In this document: one piece after another, positions 44,137 to 55,639 of the stretch | Position numbering within the stretch: position 1 is the first letter of the stretch | Layout of the letters: each line of letters starts with the position of its first letter | Origin: RPQJ01 sp963707145 | GTDB lineage: Bacteria; Pseudomonadota; Gammaproteobacteria; Steroidobacterales; Steroidobacteraceae | Direction of reading: 5' to 3' | Length of the DNA: 64,000 bases | Assembly (NCBI GenBank): GCA_963707145.1 | Contig: CAVPOQ010000008.1 | Location: 868,001 to 932,000 of the forward strand | Made by a program: the position numbers and the translations under genes | Notes under the pieces: generated by a model | What the model saw: the letters and a program-made list of their open reading frames with translations, nothing else | Database searches by the model: none | Told to the model about the DNA's origin: nothing

Positions 44137-45108
44137 TCAGCGGATCGCGGCGATCTCGTAGACCAGGCGCGCAGCAACGCGTGCGGTGCGGCCGTCGGGA
44201 TCGTGGCGCGGGTTCAGTTCCGCGACGTCGGCCATCAGCAGCCGGCTGCCGGGCCGGCCGTGCCCGCAGGCCGCGAGCGCCGAGCGCAGCAGCGCCACCG
44301 CGCGGTGCAGCGCCACGCCGAGCCCCGACGGCGCGCTCACGCCCGGGGCCACCGCGGGAGGGAGCACGTCCAGGCAGAACGTCAGGTACACGGCCGAGGA
44401 GTCCGCGATGAAGCGCGCGAGCGTTGCCTCGGCCGCCGCGTCGCCGGCATCCACGTCGTGCACGACTTCGGCCCCCAGCCGCGCCGCGCGCTCGAACAGC
44501 GCCGGCGTGTTCGCGGGCGCGCTCGCGCCGAGGCACAGGTAGCGAAAGGGCAGCCCGGCCGCCGCGCGCGCTGCGGCGATCTGCAGGAAGGGCGTGCCCG
44601 AGGTGCCGCGCCCGGGCTCGGTGGGCTGCCGCAGGTCGAGGTGCGCGTCGAAATTCACGATGCCCAGCTGCGCGATGCGCGGGTCGCCGGCGAGTGCCTG
44701 CGCGATTCCCTGGTACGCCGCCCACGCGATCTCGTGGCCGCCGCCCAGTCCGATGGCGAAGTGCCCGGCGCGCAGCAGGTCCGCGATGCGCTGCGCGTAG
44801 GCTGCCTGCGCGTCCTCGAGCGCGTCGCCTGCGCAGGCGACGTCGCCGGCGTCGTAGAGGCGCGCCTGCGGGCCGCCGTGCCAGGCGAGGTTCGCGAGCA
44901 TCCGGCGCAGCGCGGCCGGGCCCTCGGCGGCACCCGGCCGGCCGCGGTTGCGCGAGACGCCTGCGTCGCTCGCGAAGCCCACCAGCGCCACGCCGGGATG
45001 CGCGGCGACCGGCTCGACGACCTGGTGCCAGCGCCGGCCCGCCGCGCCGTCCTCCGCGTCCACGCGGCCGGTCCACAGCGTCCGATCCAGTTCGTGATGC
45101 TGCGTCAC
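44137..45108 (-). CDS. hutG: Formimidoylglutamase (arginase family)
   Basis: A 323-residue ureohydrolase that turns formiminoglutamate into glutamate and formamide, the last step of histidine use. Arginase-family motifs: GLGGGHEIAWA, NFDAHLDLR (metal Asp/His) and FCLDVLPPAVAPG. It starts 10 bp after the hutI stop in the hut operon. Confidence 0.9.
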   Translation of the reverse strand: MTQHHELDRTLWTGRVDAEDGAAGRRWHQVVEPVAAHPGVALVGFASDAGVSRNRGRPGAAEGPAALRRMLANLAWHGGPQARLYDAGDVACAGDALEDAQAAYAQRIADLLRAGHFAIGLGGGHEIAWAAYQGIAQALAGDPRIAQLGIVNFDAHLDLRQPTEPGRGTSGTPFLQIAAARAAAGLPFRYLCLGASAPANTPALFERAARLGAEVVHDVDAGDAAAEATLARFIADSSAVYLTFCLDVLPPAVAPGVSAPSGLGVALHRAVALLRSALAACGHGRPGSRLLMADVAELNPRHDPDGRTARVAARLVYEIAAIR

Positions 45109-45118
45109 GCGGGTCTCC

Positions 45119-46391
45119 TCACACGTCGCGCTCGAGCACGATCGCGCCGTCCTTCACGACCATGCTGCACGGGTTGAAGCCCACCCAGTAGCCGAGTTCG
45201 TCGGGCGAGTCGATGGACCACACAGCGAAGTCGGCGGCGCGGCCCGGCGCCAGCGAGCCGCGCTGCGCCTCCAGGCCGAAGCGCGCGCGCCGCGTGGCGC
45301 GTGACGCCGAGCAGCACTTCCGCGCTCGTCAGACCGAACAGTCGCCGCGCCATGTTCATCGCAAGCAGCAGCGAAGCGCCGGGCGCGGAGCCCGGATTGC
45401 AGTCCGAGGCCACGGCCAGCGCCACACCGTGGCGGCGCAGCGCCTCGATCGGCGGCAGCCGCTTCTCGGCCAGCGCATAGAACGCGACCGGCAGCATCAC
45501 GCCGACGGTGCCCGCGTCCGCGAGCGCCCTGGCATCGGACTCGGTCGCGTACTCCAGGTGGTCGCAGGACAGCGCGCCGTGGCGCGTCGCGGCCTGGGTG
45601 CCGCCGACGTTGGAGAGCTGCTCGGTGTGCAGCCGGACCGGCAGTCCGCATGCGCGCGCGGCCGCGAACAGCCGCTCGCACTGCGCGGCGGAGAAGGCGA
45701 TGTCCTCGCAGTAGGCGTCCACGGCGTCCACGAGCCGCCGCGGCGGCGGCCGCTCGCCCGGCATCCCGTCGGCCGTCGACGGCCCGGGCACCGTTTCGCT
45801 CGCCAGCAGCGGCAGCCATTCACTGCAGATCAGGTCGATGTACTCGTCGGCGCGTCCGGCGAACTCCGGGGGCAGCGCGTGCGCGGCAAGCAGGCTCGTC
45901 GCGACGCTGACCGGATGCGCCGCCTCGAGCTGTCGTGCCGCGCGCAGCATGCGGGCCTCGGTCTCGAGCGTGAGCCCATACCCCGACTTGATCTCGACGG
46001 TCGTGACGCCTTCCGCCAGCAGCGCTGCGAGGCGCGGCCGCGACTGCGCCACCAGTTCGTCCTCGCTCGCGGCGCGCGTCGCGCGCACGGTGGAGAGAAT
46101 TCCGCCGCCCTCGCGCGCGATCTCGGCGTAGCTCGTGCCGGCGGTGCGCCGCGCGAACTCCGCGGCGCGCTGCCCCGCGAACACGAGGTGCGTGTGGCAG
46201 TCGACGAGCCCGGGCGTGAGCCAGCGGCCGGCGAGTTCGATCGTGCGCTCTGGGCGCGGGCCGGCGGGCAGTTCGCGCTCGTCGCCGATCCACTCGATGA
46301 GTCCGCCGCGTGTGAGCACGGCGCCGCGGTCCAGCACCCGCGATTGCTCGTCGCAGGTGGCGATGCGGGCGTGTCGCCAGAGCGTGCGCAT
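45119..46391 (-). pseudogene. hutI: Imidazolonepropionase, frameshifted near its C-terminus
   Basis: Third enzyme of histidine degradation, opening the imidazolone ring. The metal-binding DCHTHLVFAG, the KSGYGLTLE region and the catalytic SDCNPGSAP are intact. The frame fails near 45293 in a GC repeat: after RHAARA the expected end (FGLEAQRGSLAPGRAADFAV to VLERDV) continues in another frame to the TGA at 45119. One base fixes it. The corrected end is 10 bp before hutG, as expected in an operon, so I suspect an assembly error. Confidence 0.85.
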
Positions 46392-46406
46392 GCTGCGATG
46401 TGACTT

Positions 46407-46521
46407 GGGGAGCCGGTTCCCGGTCAGTCCGGACGACCGTCGCGCGACAGGGATGTCGCGCGCGAGCCCCCAGGGATGGGTTCACGGCGTGTCGTCCGGA
46501 CTGACCGGGAACCGGCTCCCC
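46407..46521. repeat. 31-bp perfect inverted repeat inside the hut operon (MITE/REP-like)
   Basis: A 31-bp arm at 46407-46437 is repeated exactly, inverted, at 46491-46521, with 53 bp between. The arm begins GGGGAGCCGGTTCCCGGTCA. The interior contains an 8-bp hairpin (CGCGCGAC, 46441-46448, and GTCGCGCG, 46455-46462) and an AGCCCCCAGGGATGGG motif of the kind found in interspersed repeats. It sits between hutU and hutI and would form a huge RNA hairpin that could attenuate hutI and hutG. Confidence 0.85.
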
Positions 46522-46542
46522 GGCTCATGGAGACTGCAGTCG

Positions 46543-48193
<1,651 letters not shown>

Positions 48194-48197
<4 letters not shown>

Positions 48198-49551
48198 GTG
48201 CTTCGAACCCGGGGGGCGAGCCAGCGGTAGAGCAGCAGGACGGCGAGCAGGCCGCCGAGCAGCAGCGCGATCAGCCATGCGGCGCGCACGAACAGGTAGT
48301 CGATCAGCGAGCGGCCTTTCGCCACGCTCGCCTCGAGCGTGCCGCCGAGCTGCGGAGCCTGCGCGTCGATCGAGCCGATCAGTTGCTGGAGTTCGACGGC
48401 GGTGCGCGTGATCCCGTCGGCCGCCTGCGTGTACTCGGTGATGTCGAACGGCCGGCCGGGCCTGGCGCCGGCGCGGGCGGCGCCTTGAACCGCGCCACCA
48501 GCGCGTCGATCGAGCGCACCGCACCGTCCACCGAGGTTGCCGTGAGGTTGCCGGCCTCGAGCGCCCCGCGCAGCTCGACCAGCATCGGCAGCAGCGTCGC
48601 CTGCTGGGTCGTGAGCAGCTCGGAGAGCTGCCGGATCAGCGCTTCGCGCTCCTGCGAGAACTCGTCGGGCAGCGCCTCGGCCACCGCGGCGAAGCGCTCG
48701 GCCGAGGTGCTGATGCTGGCGGTCTGCGCCAGCAGCGCGCGGGTGTCGGGGTCGACCATGATACGGTTCAGCGAGCGGTCGAGCTGCAGGTCGACGATGA
48801 ACGGCACGCGCTGCGCGAAGTAGATGGCCCGCTCGGCGAGCAGCCGCGACTGTTCCACCTGCCGGACGGCAGGATCGAGCCCGGCCATCGGATCGAGGCC
48901 GACCAGGCCCATCAGGCTGGTGGGCGTGGCCGTGGTCTTCTGCGCGGTCGTCGACGGCATCACGTTCACGAATTCCCTGAAACGCACGAACGGAGCCGTC
49001 TCGACGTCCATGTGCTGTGCCCGCCAGTCGAGCAGCACGCGGCGCAGGTCGGCCTGCTGCGTCGGCGTCAGGAAGTCGGCTGCCAGCTTCCACGCCTCGG
49101 CCTCGAGTTCGCGATGCACGGCGAGCACCGCGTCGGCCTGCTGCGGGAAGCGCTTCGGTCCGGACACCTCGACGACTGCGCGGCTCAGGGTCGCGAGCGA
49201 CACGAGGTCGAGCGCGGCCATGACGGCGTTGTCGCCGGATGCGGCGGAGTAGGCCGTCACGGCCTGGGCGAGCAGCCACCCGGAGAGGTGGTAGCGCTGC
49301 ATCGGATCTGCGGCCCGGAGCTCGGCCACGCGCACGGCCTCCATCAGTCGCATGACGTAGTTGTCCGCGAACCGCATGTTCTGTTGCTGCAGCTGCAGCA
49401 GGCGCGCGGCCGTCTCGGCGTCCTTGCGGGCCCTGGGCGACATCGAGCGCAGCGTCTGGCAGCCCGCGAGCACCAGCGCTGCCGCCAGTACCGCGATGAC
49501 CAGAACGAGGGCGCGCGGCGGCAGCGTGCGACCCGGCATGGAGGCTTGCAT
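48194..49551 (-). pseudogene. Lipoprotein with C-terminal membrane helix, frameshifted; coupled to hutU
   Basis: A hypothetical envelope protein. The N-terminus has a lipobox (LVLAGC) and a mainly helical body of about 360 residues (RFADNYVMRLMEAVRV and LLTTQQATLLPML). After the Ala/Pro linker the frame fails near 48465; the next frame goes on with GRPFDITEYTQAADGITRTA, SIDAQAPQLGGTLEASVAKG and a transmembrane helix (AAWLIALLLGGLLAVLLLYR), ending at 48194. That end overlaps hutU by ATGA, which supports the corrected reading. No family recognised. Confidence 0.75.
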
Positions 49552-49684
49552 CGGCGAAGTATGGTTAGGCCGGGCGCGGCTGCCTAGGGCCCCAGGGCCG
49601 GGCGGGCGGGGTCGGGCGACGGTCGCCCGCCATGTGCCCAGCCTCTACAATCCGGCGGCGAGACCGCGCCAGCCCGGAGTCCCC

Positions 49685-49897
49685 ATGATTCGCGTGATCG
49701 TCATTCTCTCGCTGCTGCAGGTCGTGGCCTTCTGGAAGATCCTCGGCCGGATGGGGTTCCCGCCGTGGCTCGCGATCATGGCCTCGGTGCCGCTGGTGAA
49801 CCTGATCGTCCTGTACTACGTGGCGCTCACGCCCTGGCCGCGCGAGCGGGCACTCGAGCCGCCGCGCGAGGGCGGCGGCCCCGACGCCGGCTTCTGA
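49685..49897 (+). CDS. Small membrane protein (70 aa)
   Basis: Two hydrophobic segments (VIVILSLLQVVAFWKILGRM and WLAIMASVPLVNLIVLYYVA) and a charged tail. Similar small two-helix proteins of unknown function are common in proteobacteria. It has a weak ribosome site before the ATG. Confidence 0.6.
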   Translation: MIRVIVILSLLQVVAFWKILGRMGFPPWLAIMASVPLVNLIVLYYVALTPWPRERALEPPREGGGPDAGF

Positions 49898-49977
49898 GCG
49901 GCCGCGTTGTCGCGGCCACGGCGCTCCGGTACCGTGTCGCCCCAATCCCCACCGACCGCCCGATCCGAGGAATACCC

Positions 49978-50382
49978 ATGGCCGGCCCGAGAGACGCCCT
50001 TGACCCAAACATGGACGTGAACGACCTCTACCGCGAGGACATCTACTCCGACCGCAAGGTGGGCACGATCCGCGTCCTGACGCCGGTCAGGTCCGACGGT
50101 TCGCCGGACCCGGCGCGCGCGACGTCCTATGTCGGGCAGGCGCAGATCATGACGCCGGCTGGCGCGCTGCCGCTGTCGTTCGAGATCGATGCGAAGAACC
50201 TCGCCGAGGCCTGCACGCACTTCGCCGACGCCGCCAAGGTGGCGTTCGAGGAGACGCTGAAGGAGCTGCAGGAGATGCGCCGCCAGCAGGCCTCGTCGAT
50301 CGTCGTGCCCGACGCCGGCACGGCCTCTGCGCTCACGGGGCAGGGCGGCCTGCCTCCGCGCGGGAAGATCCAGATTCCCTGA
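49978..50382 (+). CDS. Hypothetical cytoplasmic protein (134 aa)
   Basis: It starts MAGPRDALDPNMDVNDLYRE. The middle shows VGTIRVLTPVRSDG and AQIMTPAGALPLSFEIDAKN then LAEAC, followed by a helix (FADAAKVAFEETLKELQEMR). A ribosome site (GAGG) precedes the ATG. The family resembles uncharacterised gammaproteobacterial proteins; function unknown. It is convergent with htpX. Confidence 0.65.
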   Translation: MAGPRDALDPNMDVNDLYREDIYSDRKVGTIRVLTPVRSDGSPDPARATSYVGQAQIMTPAGALPLSFEIDAKNLAEACTHFADAAKVAFEETLKELQEMRRQQASSIVVPDAGTASALTGQGGLPPRGKIQIP

Positions 50383-50388
50383 CGGTGC

Positions 50389-51231
50389 CTAGACGCGCGT
50401 CGATCCGCCGCGCGCCATCTCCTCCAGCCGCCGCACGCGCTCCGCGGTCGGCGGGTGCGTGGAGAACAGCGACGCGATCCCGCCGTGGAAGGCCGCCAGA
50501 GGGTTGACCTGCGCGAGCGGCGCCATCGCCGGCGACACCGCCATCGGGATGCGCTGCGCGGCCATCTGCAGCTTGCCGAGCGCACTCGCGAGCGCGAGCG
50601 GCTTGCCGCTGATCTCGGCGCCGGTGGCGTCGGCCTTGTACTCACGCGTCCTGCTGATGGCGAACTGGATGACCATCGCCGCGAACGGTGCGGCGAGGGC
50701 CGCGAGCGGGGCCAGCGGCGAGCGCCCGCCGCGCTCCCCCGGCGCGATCATGCCGAAACGCGCGAGGTTGGTGATCGCGCCGGCCATCGTCGCGGAGATC
50801 GTCTGCAGCAGCATGTCGCGGTTCTTGATGTGGCCGAGCTCGTGGGCGAGCACTCCGGCGAGTTCGTCGCGGTCCACGAGCTGCAGCAGTCCCTGCGTGA
50901 CGCAGACCACGGCGGTCTCCGGGCTGCGGCCGGTGGCGAAGGCATTGGGCTGGGCGTGCGGCGCCACGGCGAGCGTCGGCATCGGCAGGCCGGCGCGCTG
51001 GCGCAGCTGGTCGACGAGGTCGTAGAGCTCCGGCGCCTGCTCGCGCTGGATGATCTGCGCCTTGTAGGCCCGGAGCGCCATCTTCCCCGAGTTGAAGTAC
51101 ATGACGAAGCTCATGACGGCGGCGATCGCGAGGGCGACCAGCATGCCGCCCTGCCCGCCGAGCATGCCGCCCACGACGCCGAACAGCGCCACCATGCCGG
51201 CCAGCAGCACGAAGACCTTTACGTTGCTCAT
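50389..51231 (-). CDS. htpX: Zinc metalloprotease HtpX
   Basis: A 280-residue inner-membrane heat-shock protease. Two N-terminal helices, the zinc motif in AHELGHIKNRD, further helices after it and the C-terminal STHPPTAERVRRLEEMA are all present. I used the Met at 51231 (MSNVKVFVLLAG). It degrades misfolded membrane proteins in its family. Confidence 0.93.
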   Translation of the reverse strand: MSNVKVFVLLAGMVALFGVVGGMLGGQGGMLVALAIAAVMSFVMYFNSGKMALRAYKAQIIQREQAPELYDLVDQLRQRAGLPMPTLAVAPHAQPNAFATGRSPETAVVCVTQGLLQLVDRDELAGVLAHELGHIKNRDMLLQTISATMAGAITNLARFGMIAPGERGGRSPLAPLAALAAPFAAMVIQFAISRTREYKADATGAEISGKPLALASALGKLQMAAQRIPMAVSPAMAPLAQVNPLAAFHGGIASLFSTHPPTAERVRRLEEMARGGSTRV

Positions 51232-51441
51232 CGAACACCCGTCCCGAATCCGCGATTGAGTCTCGATTCTACCGGTCGAGCCGCCCGCGGCGGCCGTTTG
51301 CGGGTCTTCTTGCACTGCCGTGGTGCAGAAAAGTGCCGTGTCATCGAAGATTCACGCTGTACATGTTGCGGCGCAGCAAAATCGGCGTAGGGTGGCTCCG
51401 TGGAAAAGCCGCTCGATCTGGGCGGCCCCCGGGAGGAAAAC

Positions 51442-51663
51442 ATGGAACGCGGATGGTTAGAGACAATTCAGCTCCTTGGACTCGACGTGATGGTCGTCGC
51501 CGTCTTGTCGATGCTGGTAATCGACCGCTTGCTGGCGGTGTCGAGGTCGCTCGCTGGTTCGATTCGCAGCCGGGCCTCGTCCGGCAAGCGCCCGGCCGCT
51601 GTCCGCGCGCCGGCCCCGCCGGCTGACGCCTGGCCGCCCAAGCAGTGGCGCCCGAGCCACTGA
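51442..51663 (+). CDS. Small single-pass membrane protein (73 aa)
   Basis: One helix (LLGLDVMVVAVLSMLVIDRL) and a basic, Pro/Ala-rich tail. A good ribosome site, GGGAGG at 51431-51436, supports the ATG. Family unknown. Confidence 0.6.
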   Translation: MERGWLETIQLLGLDVMVVAVLSMLVIDRLLAVSRSLAGSIRSRASSGKRPAAVRAPAPPADAWPPKQWRPSH

Positions 51664-51706
51664 CCCGCCGGGGATAATGGGCGCCCCCGCTCCGGAGGCC
51701 GCCCGC

Positions 51707-52057
51707 ATGACCGACCCTTTCCGCGATCTGCGCGACGCGCTGCGCGCATTCGCCGCCGAGCGCGACTGGGACCCGTTCCACTCGCCGCGGAACCTCGCCA
51801 CCGCGCTCGCGGTGGAGGCGGCGGAACTGCTGGAACCCTTCCAGTGGCTCGACGATGCGCAGGCCCGCGACCTGCCGCCCGAGACCCGGGCTGCGGTCGA
51901 GGAGGAAATGGCCGACGTGCTGCTCTACCTGGTGCGCCTCGCCGACAAGCTCGACGTGGACCTCGAGCAGGCGGCGCGGGCCAAGATGGCGCGTAACGCC
52001 GAGAAGTACCCCGTCGAGAAGGCGCGCGGGTCGAGCCGCAAGTACGACCGGCTCTAG
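51707..52057 (+). CDS. MazG-like nucleotide pyrophosphohydrolase
   Basis: A 116-residue enzyme of the all-alpha NTP-pyrophosphatase superfamily. Metal-binding acids lie in VEAAELLEPFQW and EEEMADVLLYLVRLADKLDV, followed by a basic KYPVEKARGSSRKYDRL, the dCTPase/RS21-C6 pattern. It likely hydrolyses non-canonical NTPs to monophosphates. I chose the Met at 51707. Confidence 0.88.
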   Translation: MTDPFRDLRDALRAFAAERDWDPFHSPRNLATALAVEAAELLEPFQWLDDAQARDLPPETRAAVEEEMADVLLYLVRLADKLDVDLEQAARAKMARNAEKYPVEKARGSSRKYDRL

Positions 52058-52224
52058 GCGCGGGCCGGGCACCCCAGGCGGCGCGCTCAAAGGGGGGGGC
52101 ACTCGCGGCCCGCGGGATCGGGGACAGTACGGAAGAATCGCCCTGGCGCTGCGCTGTGGCGCTGCGCCCGCCGCACTTGTACGTGCGCAGCCGCCGTGCC
52201 CGCCGGCGGATAATCCTCTCTGGG

Positions 52225-52256
52225 GCCGTTGCCGATTCTTCCGGCCCGGCAACGGC
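52225..52256. repeat. 9-bp perfect inverted repeat upstream of the exported BNR protein
   Basis: GCCGTTGCC (52225-52233) and GGCAACGGC (52248-52256) are separated by 14 bp. It lies about 20 bp before the ATG at 52276, in the 5' leader. It could be an operator or RNA hairpin; nothing else supports either. Confidence 0.5.
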
Positions 52257-52275
52257 TGTCCAGGAGGGACCAGCC

Positions 52276-54840
52276 ATGTTGCCGCGTCATGCCCGACAGT
52301 CCGTCGGGGGTGCGATTCCCCCGACACACTTCTTCTTCTTCCGACACGTTTCGCCGCTCTGGTGGCTGTTGCTCGTCGCTGCGGCCGCCTTGGTGCTGCT
52401 GTTCGCGCTTCCGGCGCACGGCGCGACGGTGAGCGGGCAGGTGGCGCTGCCGGTCTCGGATGGCGGGTACCAGCCCGCGATCGACAACTGGAACCCGGCC
52501 AAGGTGCGCGTGGCCGGCACCAGCCTCGAGACCAACGTCGTCGCGACCACGAAGTTCACGGGTACGTTCACGCTCACGGGCGTGCCCAACGGTCCGGTCA
52601 CGCTGCTCTACGTCGAGACGCCCGGTGAGGACACGTTCACGATGGACTCGCGGCGCCTCGCGCTCAACGTCGCGGGCGACGTTTCCGGTTTGACGTTCAA
52701 CCTCCAGCACCACTGGAAGTTCCTGCCTTCCTACCCGCCGCCCTGGTACAACCGCGCGGCCTATGACATCTGGGAACCCTACTGGGTCAGTGCCAAGGTG
52801 GGGTTCATTTTCTTCCTGAACCGCAGCGTCTCGCCGATCGAATCGGAGTTCTGGCGCACGACCAACGGAGGCACGAGCTGGACCCAGATCGGCCACTGGA
52901 TCCACACCGCTTGGACCATCCTGCCGGACCTCACCGGCCGCTCGATGCTGTTCGCGGACAAGGACCACGGCGTGATCGTCGCGCGGTACACGGCGCCCGT
53001 GGGCGTCTTCCGCACCGCCGACGGCGGCGCCACGTGGACCATCGTCGGGCTGCCGAAGAGCGCGGACGGCAACGGCGTCGTCTCGGCGCAGAACTTCGCG
53101 AAGATCGACGCCACGCACTGGATCGCCTGCGGCTCGGAGAACACCGGCACCTACTACGGCGTGGGTACTCCGTTCCGATTCACGATCTGGGAGACAGCGG
53201 ACGCGGGCGCCACCTGGTCCATCCGGCGCAGCTGGTACGAGGACTACGCGGGCTGCTCCGCGATCGACGCCGACAAGAGCGGCCGCGCCGTGCTGTTCTC
53301 TACGCCCTACGCCTTCGGCGGCGGCATGCACCGCGAGCTGCGCAGCACGACTGGCGAGTGGACCAACGTCGCCGACAACAACATCATCACCAACTCGGGC
53401 TACGGCACCGCGGACATCCCGATGGTGGGCGCGGAAGTGTGGGTGCGTGCGGACGATCACGGTCCGAGTGGCGCCGGGCTCTTCAAGAGCACCGACTACG
53501 GCGCGACCTTCACCAAGCTCAACGATACGCTGCCGCAGTACATGGACTTCGTGTCCTCGTACAAGGGCTTCGCTCCGTCGGGCGGCCCGATGTACGCGAC
53601 CTACGACGGCGGCCTCACCTGGCTCAAGCAGTCGAACGGCGGCGGCATCTGCTGCCACGGCAACTACATCTGGGCCTTCGACACCATGAATGCCATCTGG
53701 ACGGACGGAGGCGTGGGCGACCCGAACGGCTTCGCCGACGTGTTCAGGCTCGTCGAGCCGCGCACCGCCAGCTTCGAGCTGCTGCCGGGCTCGGCCGTGC
53801 TGCCGGCGAGCGTGAAGCCGGGCGACGCGAACGTGCCGGTCATCGGGCTCAGGTTCGTGAACAACGGGCCGATGCCGCTCAAGGTGACGGCCCTCCGGCT
53901 GCAGGCCTCGGGCAGCGGCAACGACCAGCTCGACGTCGCGGCCGTGAAGGCCTGGTGGGACCGCGCGGGCAACGGCGTCGTCGACGCGGACGACGTGCTG
54001 CTCGTCTCGGGGGTCTATCCCGCCGACAACGGCCTGGTTGCACTCAACCTCGGCACCAAGCAACTGATGCAGCCGCGCGTGCCGTTCGACGTGCTCGTCA
54101 GCTACGACTTCGGCGGCTTCATCACCGAGGCCGGAACGTTCAAGGTCACGGTGACGCCGGCGAACGTCACGGCACAGTCGGCCGACATCGGCGCGGCGCT
54201 GATCGTCAGTGCCACTGCGCCCACCGGCACGCTGATCACTTCGGACATGACCAGCGTCACGCCGAGCAGCGTGGCGCTTGCGTCGGTGACGCTGAAGTCG
54301 TCGCTCGTCGCGGGCTGCAAGTCTGTGACTGGCACCGTGGCGATCTCCGAGCCCGCGCCGGCGACCGGCATCGTGGTCTACCTCTCCGACACGCTCGACG
54401 CGGCCACCGTGTCCGCGACCGTGACCGTGCCGGCCGGCGCCACAACGAAGACGTTCACCGTGAAGAGCAGCTACGTGGAGGCCAACCAGGCGGGGCTGGT
54501 GAGCGCGACGCTGGGACCGAAGACGCTGAGCCAGGCGCTGACGCTGCGGCCGGTGGGGATGTACAGCCTCTCGGTCGTGCCGAGCCCGGTGGTCGGTGGC
54601 CTCACCGCGACCGGCACCGCCAAGCTCGAGTGCAAGGCGGGCCCGGGCCCGATCACGGTCACGCTCGGCAGCAGCAACGCGGTGGCGAGCGTGCCGCCGA
54701 GCATCGTGATCCCGGCGGGCCTGCAGAGCGGCGGGTTCCAGGTGGCGACGACGCCGGTGGCGGCGTCCACCAAGGCGATCATCTCCGGCACCGCCAATGG
54801 CATCACCAAGAGCAGGACGCTGACGGTTTCCCCGCCGTAA
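52276..54840 (+). CDS. Large exported protein with Asp-box (BNR) repeats
   Basis: An 854-residue exported protein. The signal peptide (hydrophobic helix WWLLLVAAAALVLLFAL, cut after HGA) leads to a first carboxypeptidase-like or Fn3-like domain (about 45-150). A BNR-type propeller follows (RTTNGGTSWTQIG, RTADGGATWTIVG, ETADAGATWSIR, KSTDYGATFTKL and TYDGGLTWLK). The last 350 residues form repeated beta domains (VTPSSVALASVTLKSSLVAG and TVPAGATTKTFTVKSSY). A strong AGGAGGG ribosome site precedes the ATG. Extracellular or cell-surface adhesion or binding is likely; ligand unknown. Confidence 0.8.
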   Translation: MLPRHARQSVGGAIPPTHFFFFRHVSPLWWLLLVAAAALVLLFALPAHGATVSGQVALPVSDGGYQPAIDNWNPAKVRVAGTSLETNVVATTKFTGTFTLTGVPNGPVTLLYVETPGEDTFTMDSRRLALNVAGDVSGLTFNLQHHWKFLPSYPPPWYNRAAYDIWEPYWVSAKVGFIFFLNRSVSPIESEFWRTTNGGTSWTQIGHWIHTAWTILPDLTGRSMLFADKDHGVIVARYTAPVGVFRTADGGATWTIVGLPKSADGNGVVSAQNFAKIDATHWIACGSENTGTYYGVGTPFRFTIWETADAGATWSIRRSWYEDYAGCSAIDADKSGRAVLFSTPYAFGGGMHRELRSTTGEWTNVADNNIITNSGYGTADIPMVGAEVWVRADDHGPSGAGLFKSTDYGATFTKLNDTLPQYMDFVSSYKGFAPSGGPMYATYDGGLTWLKQSNGGGICCHGNYIWAFDTMNAIWTDGGVGDPNGFADVFRLVEPRTASFELLPGSAVLPASVKPGDANVPVIGLRFVNNGPMPLKVTALRLQASGSGNDQLDVAAVKAWWDRAGNGVVDADDVLLVSGVYPADNGLVALNLGTKQLMQPRVPFDVLVSYDFGGFITEAGTFKVTVTPANVTAQSADIGAALIVSATAPTGTLITSDMTSVTPSSVALASVTLKSSLVAGCKSVTGTVAISEPAPATGIVVYLSDTLDAATVSATVTVPAGATTKTFTVKSSYVEANQAGLVSATLGPKTLSQALTLRPVGMYSLSVVPSPVVGGLTATGTAKLECKAGPGPITVTLGSSNAVASVPPSIVIPAGLQSGGFQVATTPVAASTKAIISGTANGITKSRTLTVSPP

Positions 54841-54978
54841 GCGCCTGACAGGGGGAGATGAAGATCCGGCGCGTGGGCCGTGGGGCCGACGCGCCGGGTT
54901 CGTTTCAGGTCGGGGCGCGGTGCGAGGGACGCCCCGGCGCAGCGACCGGCAATTGCGGTCCCGGATCGCCGCTCGAGT

Positions 54979-55569
54979 TCAGTCCTTGCGCCAGACGCGC
55001 AACAGACCGATGGCCACGATCCCGAGTCCCATCAGCGCCAGCGTGCCCGGCTCGGGCACCTTCGCGAGGAAGCCGCGGATCTCGCCGCCCGGCGCGAAGC
55101 TCGAGTGCACGTTGAAGTAGCCCTTGCCCGCGTCGAGGCCGGCGAGCAGCCCGGCGAACGCGCCCGCGGCGGTGCCGCCGTTCGCCGCGAGGAACCCGGC
55201 CGTGTAGCTCGAGGCCAGCGCCATGTCGAAGCCCTGGTTGTAGCTGCCGGACTTCACGCCGGCGGGCCAGCCCGGGAACGTAACAGGATAGGTCGCGACG
55301 CCGACGGTACCCGCGCCGGCAACGGCGGTGCAGCAGTGGATGTGCGCGACCGTCGTGGTGCCGACGAGCCCGGCAAAGTTGGCCTTGACCTGCATCGTCA
55401 GGCCGACCGTGTCGAAGGTGACGGACACTGTGCCGGTGCCCGGGGATGCCACTGGCGGCGACTCCGCCGGTCCGGTCATCGCGGCCGAGTAGACGATCTT
55501 GGCGGCGTGGGCCGGCAGGGCGAGTACGGCGGCGACGAGCGACGCCGCGAGCAGGGTGGAGTGGCGCAT
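54979..55569 (-). CDS. CHRD-domain PEP-CTERM sorted exported protein
   Basis: A 196-residue exported protein. The signal peptide (ASLVAAVLALPAHA) leads to a CHRD domain (chordin-like; YSAAMTGPAESPPVASPG and VAHIHCC, with GYFNVHSSFAPGGEIRGF at the end). A PEP-CTERM sorting signal follows: VPEPGTLALMGLGIVAIG then LLRVWRKD, the motif, helix and basic tail recognised by exosortase. A sigma-54-type promoter lies upstream. Confidence 0.9.
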   Translation of the reverse strand: MRHSTLLAASLVAAVLALPAHAAKIVYSAAMTGPAESPPVASPGTGTVSVTFDTVGLTMQVKANFAGLVGTTTVAHIHCCTAVAGAGTVGVATYPVTFPGWPAGVKSGSYNQGFDMALASSYTAGFLAANGGTAAGAFAGLLAGLDAGKGYFNVHSSFAPGGEIRGFLAKVPEPGTLALMGLGIVAIGLLRVWRKD

Positions 55570-55623
55570 CGGGGGCTCCCAGTCAGTGGTGGCCGTGGTG
55601 GCGGGCCGTACATGCGAATGACT

Positions 55624-55639
55624 TGCATTTATCGTGCCC
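55624..55639 (-). promoter_or_regulatory. Sigma-54-type promoter of the PEP-CTERM gene
   Basis: On the minus strand the sequence is GGGCACGATAAATGCA. It has the -24 GG and -12 GC separated by exactly 10 bases (CACGATAAAT), close to the consensus TGGCAC-N5-TTGC. The -12 element lies about 55 bp before the ATG at 55569, giving a plausible leader of roughly 44 bases. RpoN-dependent, PrsR-controlled expression is known for PEP-CTERM genes; here it is inferred. Confidence 0.65.
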
